Shown: positions 1 to 5,551 of the stretch, in pieces
Layout of the letters: each line of letters begins with the position of its first letter
Numbering within the stretch: the stretch's first letter is position 1
DNA from: Solirubrobacterales bacterium
Lineage (GTDB): Bacteria; Actinomycetota; Thermoleophilia; Solirubrobacterales; Solirubrobacteraceae
Length of the DNA stretch: 6,127 bases
Assembly (NCBI GenBank): GCA_003151895.1
Contig: PLYX01000120.1
Location: forward strand, 1 to 6,127
Reading direction: 5' to 3'
Translations under genes and position numbers: made by a program
The notes under the pieces: generated by a model
The model's input: only the letters and a program-made list of their open reading frames with translations
Databases searched by the model: none
Told to the model about the DNA's origin: nothing

Positions 1-278
1 GAGAAGCGGTCGCCGAGGCTCGCCACGACTCCCGCGATCGACGCGTCCACGAGCCGGCCCTTGGCGACCGGCCGGTAGTAGTCGCTTGAGATCCGGTCGA
101 TCGCTTCGTCGAGGACCCGCGTCGCGTGATCGGAGACCAGGGCGTTGCGGGCGAACTTGGGCAGGTCTCCCGGATGGCCTCCCAGCCAGATGCCCACCAC
201 CAGCAGAACCGGCAGCGCCGCCGCGAGCACGGCGACCGATCGGCGATCGGCCAGCGGCTGTCGTCTTCGGGGGGGCAT
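1..278 (-). CDS. S41 family carboxy-terminal processing peptidase, N-terminal fragment
   Basis: Partial gene: it starts with ATG at 278 and reads open to the left edge (92 full codons). The product begins with a short basic stretch (MPPRRRQPLADRRS), then one hydrophobic segment at about residues 15-33, which fits a signal anchor holding the enzyme outside the membrane. Residues 55-92 (VLDEAIDRISSDYYRP, then DASIAGVVASLGDRF) match the helical N-terminal region of C-terminal processing (Ctp/Prc-type) serine peptidases, where a 'G(M/V)..SLgDpyS' element precedes the PDZ domain. The PDZ domain and the Ser/Lys catalytic dyad lie outside the window and cannot be checked. The start is supported by an in-frame TAG 15 nt upstream and by GGGAG just before ATG, although the spacing of 2 nt is short. 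It is divergent from the M16 peptidase gene. The family cleaves C-termini of exported proteins; the substrate here is unknown. Confidence 0.8.
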   Translation of the reverse strand, partial: MPPRRRQPLADRRSVAVLAAALPVLLVVGIWLGGHPGDLPKFARNALVSDHATRVLDEAIDRISSDYYRPVAKGRLVDASIAGVVASLGDRF

Positions 279-353
279 CTCTCCCGCAGACTACGGATCA
301 GGCTCTCCGGAAGCGCAGCAGCGAGATGGGGGCAGCGGCCGTCGAGATCGCAC

Positions 354-363
354 GCCCGCGGGC
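354..363. repeat. Perfect 10-bp palindrome in the divergent promoter region
   Basis: GCCCGCGGGC is a perfect palindrome in the 106-nt gap between the divergent peptidase genes, ending 9 nt before the putative -10 box of the M16 gene. The position would suit an operator for the rightward promoter. GC-rich genomes produce such palindromes by chance, so function is only a possibility. The rest of 279-384 shows no other clear element. Confidence 0.3.
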
Positions 364-372
364 GGGCTGCTC

Positions 373-378
373 TAGGGT
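373..378 (+). promoter_or_regulatory. Putative -10 box for a leaderless M16 transcript
   Basis: TAGGGT fits the actinobacterial TANNNT -10 pattern and ends 6 nt before the ATG at 385. Transcription starting at the usual distance from a -10 box would begin on the A of the start codon, giving a leaderless mRNA, a common arrangement in actinobacteria. No convincing -35 hexamer is visible at the normal spacing. The alternative reading is that GGGTGGGG just before TCATG is a weak Shine-Dalgarno-like sequence and the promoter lies further upstream. Confidence 0.4.
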
Positions 379-384
379 GGGGTC

Positions 385-1635
385 ATGGCAGTCATCTCGA
401 CCACCACCGTCCAGGCCAACGGCCTGCCCGTCCACTGCATCGCACTGCCCGGGACCCGCGCGCTGACCGTGCTCGTGGCGTTCGACGCAGGCGCGCGCAA
501 CGAGCGCCCGGAGGAGAACGGGATGGCCCACTTCCTCGAGCACCTCGTGTTCAAGGGCGGGGAGTCCTACCCGACGTACAAGGACGTCAACGAGACCGCC
601 GAGCGGCTTGGGGGCGTGCTGAACGCGTACACCAGCCACGACCTCGTGGCCTTCCACATCACCGTCCGTGCCGAGTCCGCGCCGCAGGCAATCGACCTGC
701 TGAGTGACTTCGTCGGGCGCCCGCGGATCGACGCCGAGGAGCTCGACCGCGAGCGCGGCGTCGTGATCCAGGAGATCAACCGCGCATATGACCAGCCCTC
801 GACCGTGGCTGAGTACCTGATCGACAGGGCGGCGTTTGGAGACCACCCGCTGGGGCGCACGGTGCTCGGGTCGGAGGAGAACCTGAAGAGCTTCACGCGC
901 GAGGCGATCGTCGCGTTCCGCGAGCGGCGCTGGGCGGGCGCGCGCGGCGGGGCGTTCCTGGTGGGCAACGTCGAGCACGTGCCGGCGGATGAGGATCTGC
1001 GCGAGCTGTTCGGCCGTTTCCCGACGCTGCCGGCGCCCGAGCCCTATGTGCCGGCCCCGGAGTTCGCGCCGAAGACGATGGTGGAGCAGCGCGACACCAA
1101 CCAGTCGCACCTGCGCATGATCTACCGGCCGGGCGTGAGCGTGGGAGACGTCAAAGAACGCGCGGCCCTGTCGATCTACTCGACGCTGCTGGGCGGCTCG
1201 ATGGGCTCAAGGCTGTTCGAGGAGATCCGCGAGAAGCGTGGGTTGTGCTACTCGGTGTATGCGATCGCGCACGCATATGCGGACGTGCCGATCCTGCAAC
1301 TAGGCTCGGGCCTCGATTCGACCAAGTGCATCGAGGCGTACACGCGCATGCGCGAGATCGTGGACGAGCTGCGCGCGGACGGCCCCACCGAGGAGGAGGT
1401 GCAACGCGCCCGCGCGTACTCCGCGGGACGGCTGGTGCTCGCCTTCGAGAACACGAACGCCGTGGCCCGCTACGGGGCGAGCCAGCGGATCGTGTACGGC
1501 GAGGACATCGACCCGGACGCCGCCATAGCCGCGCTCGACGCGGTGACGTTCGACGAGGTGAGGGAGGTCGCGGCGAATGTCGCCGACAACCTGGCCGTCG
1601 CGTGCGTGGGACCGCACGAGCAGGGGGATTTTTGA
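385..1635 (+). CDS. M16 family zinc metallopeptidase (processing-peptidase type)
   Basis: A complete 416-aa protein of the usual size for bacterial one-polypeptide M16B peptidases related to mitochondrial processing peptidase beta. The inverted zinc motif HFLEH is at residues 49-53, and the third metal ligand, E130 in VVIQEIN, follows exactly 76 residues after H53, giving the family signature HxxEH-x76-E. The N-terminal half (about 5-210) is the catalytic domain. The C-terminal half (about 230-410) is the inactive homologous domain and has the conserved FEEIREKRGLCYSVYA stretch (about 278-292) with the Arg-Tyr pair R285/Y289 that usually helps substrate binding. All key residues are present, so it should be active, probably as a homodimer. 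No signal peptide is visible, so it is likely cytoplasmic. The ATG at 385 places the domain start correctly. Its natural substrate cannot be inferred; family members degrade or trim peptides. It is divergent from an S41 peptidase and convergent with a regulator. Confidence 0.93.
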   Translation: MAVISTTTVQANGLPVHCIALPGTRALTVLVAFDAGARNERPEENGMAHFLEHLVFKGGESYPTYKDVNETAERLGGVLNAYTSHDLVAFHITVRAESAPQAIDLLSDFVGRPRIDAEELDRERGVVIQEINRAYDQPSTVAEYLIDRAAFGDHPLGRTVLGSEENLKSFTREAIVAFRERRWAGARGGAFLVGNVEHVPADEDLRELFGRFPTLPAPEPYVPAPEFAPKTMVEQRDTNQSHLRMIYRPGVSVGDVKERAALSIYSTLLGGSMGSRLFEEIREKRGLCYSVYAIAHAYADVPILQLGSGLDSTKCIEAYTRMREIVDELRADGPTEEEVQRARAYSAGRLVLAFENTNAVARYGASQRIVYGEDIDPDAAIAALDAVTFDEVREVAANVADNLAVACVGPHEQGDF

Positions 1636-1664
1636 TGGGAGACAAGATCCGCAAGCGCCCGTAA
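1635..1664 (+). CDS. Possible 9-codon ORF overlapping the M16 stop codon
   Basis: The M16 stop overlaps an ATG (TGATG, sharing the A at 1635), which opens a nine-residue reading frame, MGDKIRKRP, ending in TAA. The overlap geometry is typical of translationally coupled genes, and the preceding CAGGGGGAT could serve as a ribosome binding site. The peptide is too short for homology and may be chance or the remnant of a lost downstream gene. The remaining nucleotides up to 1734 contain no gene and no strong terminator. Confidence 0.15.
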   Translation: MGDKIRKRP

Positions 1665-1734
1665 AGCGCCCCCGTCGCCGGTCACCGGACCAGCAGGTCG
1701 AGCCCGAGCCGAAAGGCACATCGACCGAGCGTGG

Positions 1735-2796
1735 TTAGCGTCCCTGGACGGCGCCCAGAACCTGCTCGCCGTGAGGCGTGAGCGTCCAGTAGTTCGGGAA
1801 GCCGGGACCGTGGGGCCGGGTGTTGGAGATCAGGCCGAGGCGGGCCAGGCGCGAGAGCAGCTTGGAGGTCTGCCCCTCGTCGGGGACCTCCGCCCCCTTG
1901 GCGATCTCACGGTTGCTGGCGCCGGGGTGCTCCCCTATGAACATGAGGCAGCGGACCGTGCGGTAGGTGAGTCGCATGTCGAGGCGCTCCAGCAGTCGCC
2001 CGCCCCCGCCGCCGATCCCCGCTTTCTCCGGCACGGGAACGTCGGGCGCCGGGCGCGTCAGTTCTTCTCCCGCGGCGCGTGGGCCGAGGTAGGACAATGC
2101 GATCAGCGCCATCAGCTGCCCGTGGAGCTGAATCAGCGGTTCGGCGCCGCTGCCGGCCCCCTCCGCGACGCCCCGCTCACCTGCTTGCCGTGTGCCCTTC
2201 GGGTGCCCCCCGCCCTGGGGGGTCCCCGAATGGGGGAGCAGCCGTCCGTGAATCACCGAGAAGGCGCCTCCGACAACGCCCTCGGCGGTCAGAAGCGGCA
2301 TCTCACCGGCCCCGCGCGCCTGCGGCGCGTCCGCTTCGAGCGCGTCCATCAACTCGCGCAGAACCTGGCCGCGACGCTCCAGCACGAGCGACCCCGCCCC
2401 GAGCGCCTCGATTACGCACACGCGCGCGAGCTCGGGCTCGGAGTCGAGCAACACGAGCAATGCCGCCAACGCATGACGGACCCGCTCGCGCCAGGAGCGC
2501 CGCGAACCGTACGCCTCGACCATGACCTCGCGGCCTTGTTGCACCCCCCAGTCGAACGCCGCGATGAAGCAGTCCTCGCGCCCCTCGAACAGCTCGTAGA
2601 ACGTGCGCCGCGAGATCCCGGCGCGCGCCACGACCCGCGCGACCGCAGCCCCCAGGTACCCATGCTCGGAGGCGACCTCGACCATCGCCGAGAGGATCCG
2701 CGCGCGCTGGATGTCGTCGACCTCGTCTCGTGAGAGCGGACCGCGCCCCGGACGGAGGCGAGCCAGATCTGGTGACCTTTCGTTCCTCGCGGACAT
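1735..2796 (-). CDS. TetR-type transcriptional regulator with C-terminal winged-helix domain
   Basis: A 353-aa cytoplasmic DNA-binding regulator, far longer than the usual TetR length of about 200. Residues 33-80 hold the TetR HTH, with the typical VVARAGISRRTFYELFEGRE run ahead of CFIAAFDW. Residues about 90-240 are the helical ligand/dimerisation region (for example VRHALAALLVLLDSEPELAR). Residues about 275-346 form a second DNA-binding-like domain resembling MarR/ArsR winged helices: REIAKGAEVPDEGQTSKLLS, then LARLGLISN and YWTLTPHGEQVL. Between the two, residues 188-219 (PHSGTPQGGGHPKG onward) are a Gly/Pro-rich insertion encoded partly by a DNA palindrome. An upstream in-frame GTG at 2811 exists, but AGGGAG at 2803-2808, 6 nt before the ATG at 2796, decides for the shorter form. 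Ligand and targets are unknown; autoregulation or control of the neighbouring secreted-protein genes is possible. Confidence 0.85.
   Translation of the reverse strand: MSARNERSPDLARLRPGRGPLSRDEVDDIQRARILSAMVEVASEHGYLGAAVARVVARAGISRRTFYELFEGREDCFIAAFDWGVQQGREVMVEAYGSRRSWRERVRHALAALLVLLDSEPELARVCVIEALGAGSLVLERRGQVLRELMDALEADAPQARGAGEMPLLTAEGVVGGAFSVIHGRLLPHSGTPQGGGHPKGTRQAGERGVAEGAGSGAEPLIQLHGQLMALIALSYLGPRAAGEELTRPAPDVPVPEKAGIGGGGGRLLERLDMRLTYRTVRCLMFIGEHPGASNREIAKGAEVPDEGQTSKLLSRLARLGLISNTRPHGPGFPNYWTLTPHGEQVLGAVQGR
2195..2234. repeat. Imperfect palindromic element inside the regulator gene
   Basis: The left arm at 2195-2211 (CCCTTCGGGTGCCCCCC) and right arm at 2217-2234 (GGGGGGTCCCCGAATGGG) are inverted repeats around a 5-nt centre, GCCCT. 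They pair except for one extra base and two mismatches. Each arm is also made of short G/C palindromes (for example CCCTTCGGG). The element sits in frame and encodes PHSGTPQGGGHPKG in the linker between two predicted helices of the regulator. This resembles REP/RPE-type small palindromic elements in design. Whether it is repeated elsewhere in the genome cannot be seen here. Confidence 0.5.
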
Positions 2797-2802
2797 CTCT
2801 AT

Positions 2803-2808
2803 CTCCCT
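2803..2808 (-). promoter_or_regulatory. Ribosome binding site that decides the regulator start
   Basis: On the minus strand AGGGAG lies 6 nt upstream of the ATG at 2796, near-ideal spacing. The alternative GTG at 2811 has only GAGGG at 2 nt spacing and would place this better site inside the coding region, so the ATG start is preferred. Confidence 0.6.
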
Positions 2809-2818
2809 CACGACCCTC

Positions 2819-2861
2819 GGAGCGCGACCCGCGGGAAGAGCTTATCCGCGAGCCGCGCTCC
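2819..2861. repeat. Two-tier inverted repeat between the four-module gene and the regulator gene
   Basis: Outer arms GGAGCGCG (2819-2826) and CGCGCTCC (2854-2861) pair perfectly over 8 bp. After a symmetrical 3x3 internal loop, inner arms CGCGG (2830-2834) and CCGCG (2846-2850) pair over 5 bp, leaving an 11-nt loop. It begins 9 nt after the stop codon of the upstream secreted-protein gene and ends about 10 nt before the regulator's ribosome binding site. There is no U-tract on the minus strand, so it would be a non-canonical terminator, an mRNA-stabilising hairpin, or a dyad operator for the TetR-type regulator. These roles cannot be separated from sequence alone. Confidence 0.55.
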
Positions 2862-2870
2862 CGGTGGCGC

Positions 2871-5549
2871 CTATTTCTTCTTCTTGGTTTTGCTCTTGGC
2901 TTTCTTCTTCTTGGCCTTGGGACAGCCTGTGGCCGTGATCGGCGTGGACGTGTGGATGACCGCGCCGTTCTGCCCGACGAACGCGGTCGGCATCGCGAGT
3001 TTGCTCTTACAGAGGTTCCCGTTGGCTGCCAGCGCGGAGTACTTGCCCTGTGGCAACGTCATTTCGAACGTGCCGACGGGCACGTCGGGGATCGTCTTGA
3101 ACGTGCTGCTCGTGATCCCGGCTTTGTTGATGAATGTCGTGCCGACGAGGTCGACCGTCGTGCCGTAGCCCTGCAACACGATGATCAGATCGGGGAACGC
3201 TTCCCCGCCGTGACTGACGAAATAAGCCGGTCCGGTCAGCGGCACAGGCAGCACCGGGGTGGTTGCCGTGGCGTGCCCGACGATCGATGCGGCCGGGCAG
3301 TTCGCGGGGTTGGATTCGAACGTCGCGGCCAGACATGCCTTCTGCAGCGTCGTGAGCCGTGAGGGGAGCTGCTTTGGCAGGTCGACCTTGACCCTCGCGA
3401 TGTTCGCGTCATACGGGCCCGCGGGGTAGGTGAGTTTCACCGAGAGGCTCGCGCCGTTCGCCCTGGAGGTCTTGCCGGACGTCTTGGCCGTCAGCTTCGG
3501 CTTGAACGCGAGCACCGCGCAGTTGGTGACCTGCAACGGCACCGACAGCGCATCGGTGGACCCTTCGCTGCTGGTAAGGCTCCCCGTGATCGCCAAGGGG
3601 TTGCAGTTCGTCGGGTTGAACGTGAAGTTCGGCCGGTCGATCGAGACGTTCACGTGCTTGATCTCAAGCGGTATCCCGTCGAGGATCGTGGGGATCCTAT
3701 ACGGCCCCGAGTTGTCGGTCGTGATCGTCAGCGCCGCGGTGGTCTGGTCGACCTCTACCTTCGCGCGAACCACCACCTTGCCCAGGTCAAACGGCCCGGC
3801 CTTCGCGGGGTTGACGATCGACAGCCCGTACGGGGCGCCCTCATACGGGCCGGTGATGAACACCTGTCCGCCGCTCACGCTGAACGGGTCCCCGCCGAGC
3901 CCGACGCTGATGATCGTGTGCCCGATCAGGCTTTCGGGGCCGCACGTCCCCGCATTCCCCTGCGCTTCCCCGCACAGCTTCACCGTGGAGAGCGTCCCCA
4001 GCAGCCCGGGCGGCATGTGCAGCTTGATCGAGTCGAGGTTCTGGTTGCCGTCTTCCCGGCTCATGGTCATCGTGAACGGGCTGAACCCGCCGGCCTGGAT
4101 GCTCGTCGTCCCGGCAGTGAGCGAGGGAGCGAACGGCAACGGGCTCGCGCAGGGAGCGCCATTCGGACCCGAGGTGACCTGGAACTTCGAGGACGGATGC
4201 ACCGCCGAAGTGCCGGTCCACGGTTCGATCGTGGTTTCCGTCGTATACGCCCCGCAAAACGCCGGAGTCGTGAGCGGCGCCCTGGCCGAGCCGAAGAAGG
4301 CGAGCTTCAAATCGCTGTACGGCAACGGCGGGGTTTCCTTGAACGTCGTGACGAGCTGCCCCGTGACGGGATCCAGCGTGACCTGTCCGGCGACCTTCAC
4401 GCGCACCCCGTACGTGGGACTTTCGGCGTAGATGTACAGCGCAAGGAGACTCCCGAACGGGTTTTCTTCCTGGGTCGCGAGGTACACCGACCCGGTCAAC
4501 GGCTCGCTCAGCAGCGGCGTGTCGATCTCGACCGTGCCAACCTTCGACGCGTCGGGACACGCCGGCAGTTCGTTGTTGTGCAGGCCGATCTGCGCCGGCG
4601 AGCAGGCCAGCAGACCATCGGCCGCGGACGGGCTGACCTGCACCCCCGCGGGCAGCGCGACCGTCGTGTTCTTCACGTCGGCCTCCGCCAGACCGGCCGG
4701 GTTCTGCGTCGCGTCCTGCGGAATGTGCTCGGTGACATTCAACCCGGTCGGGGTGCTCCCCGCCGTCCCGTCCGGCGTGACCGCGATCGACGGGCTGAAA
4801 TCGAGCTTTTCGCAACCCTTCAGTTCAGGCATCGGGGAGCTCAACGACGCTTCTTCGGTCGGATGCTCCCACGAGTTCATCCTGATCGTCGCGGTCCGCG
4901 GCACCCCGCACGACGTCGGGTTCGTCAACAGCGGCAGATGCGGCATGCAGCCCGTGACTTCGCAGGGCACACCCCAGATCGTAATCTTGGTCCCGTAGAG
5001 CGCGTCGACCTCAGTGGTGTTGGGCGAGGTGACGGTCAGACCATAGTCCCCGCCGGTGCGAACCGCCACACCCAAATGTATCGGGATGATATTCAGGATC
5101 CTGTAGGCGAACTCCGCTGCGATCCCCGGCGAAGGTTCGATGTTGTAGATCGGTTCGGTCGGCAGCTGGATCGGATTTTCCCCTCCCCTGGTTTCCACGA
5201 GGTATGTGATTGATTCGCCGACCTGCGTGTTGGGAGGACATCTCTTTTCGGAGAATTCTATGTAGGTGCACCTCGCCGTCGCGTGTGGGTCACCGACGAA
5301 GCCCGGCGGCAGTTCCACCGAGATGTTCTTGGGGCTGGCTTCCGGTTCCGGGCTCCCCGGCGCTGGCGTGACCAATGTGAAACTAGTTTCCAAAGCGTAC
5401 GGGTGCGAGCCCGCCTGGATATCGGGCGAGCCGTTCTGGTTGATTGCTTCCACTTTGAGGCTTTCCGGCCCGAAGCCGGCCATTGCAGGCGCCGTAAAGA
5501 ACAACGGCACGCTCACCGCGAACAGAAAAGGCAGCAGTCGCTTGACCAT
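2871..5549 (-). CDS. Secreted four-module Cys-rich repeat protein with poly-Lys tail, function unknown
   Basis: An 892-aa exported protein whose function I do not recognise, although its style recalls large secreted proteins of Thermoleophilia. Residues 1-24 are a clear signal peptide (MVKR, hydrophobic core, then APAMA with likely cleavage after A24). The rest reads as four tandem modules with first cysteines at 94, 316, 526 and 739. Each has four matching cysteines: 94/104/214/246, 316/331/432/467, 526/536/649/677 and 739/751/847/876. Recurring elements are LPPG-like starts, CP..S.VG after the second Cys, TGPVY-like strands, a NPT.C-like site at the third Cys and C..L.F.P at the fourth. The alternating hydrophobic pattern suggests beta-sandwich modules. 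Two further cysteines (196, 201) occur only in module 1. The last 17 residues include 11 Lys, a possible electrostatic contact with the wall or membrane. No enzyme motif is seen. The start has GGAGG 8 nt upstream. It follows the propeller gene after 2 nt. Confidence 0.88.
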   Translation of the reverse strand: MVKRLLPFLFAVSVPLFFTAPAMAGFGPESLKVEAINQNGSPDIQAGSHPYALETSFTLVTPAPGSPEPEASPKNISVELPPGFVGDPHATARCTYIEFSEKRCPPNTQVGESITYLVETRGGENPIQLPTEPIYNIEPSPGIAAEFAYRILNIIPIHLGVAVRTGGDYGLTVTSPNTTEVDALYGTKITIWGVPCEVTGCMPHLPLLTNPTSCGVPRTATIRMNSWEHPTEEASLSSPMPELKGCEKLDFSPSIAVTPDGTAGSTPTGLNVTEHIPQDATQNPAGLAEADVKNTTVALPAGVQVSPSAADGLLACSPAQIGLHNNELPACPDASKVGTVEIDTPLLSEPLTGSVYLATQEENPFGSLLALYIYAESPTYGVRVKVAGQVTLDPVTGQLVTTFKETPPLPYSDLKLAFFGSARAPLTTPAFCGAYTTETTIEPWTGTSAVHPSSKFQVTSGPNGAPCASPLPFAPSLTAGTTSIQAGGFSPFTMTMSREDGNQNLDSIKLHMPPGLLGTLSTVKLCGEAQGNAGTCGPESLIGHTIISVGLGGDPFSVSGGQVFITGPYEGAPYGLSIVNPAKAGPFDLGKVVVRAKVEVDQTTAALTITTDNSGPYRIPTILDGIPLEIKHVNVSIDRPNFTFNPTNCNPLAITGSLTSSEGSTDALSVPLQVTNCAVLAFKPKLTAKTSGKTSRANGASLSVKLTYPAGPYDANIARVKVDLPKQLPSRLTTLQKACLAATFESNPANCPAASIVGHATATTPVLPVPLTGPAYFVSHGGEAFPDLIIVLQGYGTTVDLVGTTFINKAGITSSTFKTIPDVPVGTFEMTLPQGKYSALAANGNLCKSKLAMPTAFVGQNGAVIHTSTPITATGCPKAKKKKAKSKTKKKK

Positions 5550-5551
5550 GG

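Noticed and set aside
86..707. Plus-strand open frames near the left edge (starting at 86, 126 and 145)
   Set aside because: They overlap the S41 N-terminus and the M16 gene in other frames and encode Arg/Pro/Ala-rich products without recognisable motifs.
298..1110. Long minus-strand open frame (270 codons) opposite the M16 gene
   Set aside because: It is antisense to a gene with a complete, position-exact M16 signature; its Arg/His/Leu-rich product looks like a GC-rich shadow and resembles no family.
1678..1688. CCGGTCACCGG as a terminator between the convergent M16 and regulator genes
   Set aside because: The stem is only 4 bp with a 3-nt loop and there is no U-tract on either strand; too weak to call.
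1771..2733. Plus-strand open frame of 320 codons over the regulator gene
   Set aside because: The minus strand encodes clear HTH and winged-helix motifs with a good ribosome binding site; the plus-strand product is low-complexity Arg/Pro-rich sequence.
3430..5213. Long plus-strand open frames opposite the four-module gene (333, 188 and 519 codons)
   Set aside because: They come from codon bias of the GC-rich antisense strand. The minus-strand gene has a signal peptide, a strong ribosome binding site and an internal repeat pattern that the shadows lack.
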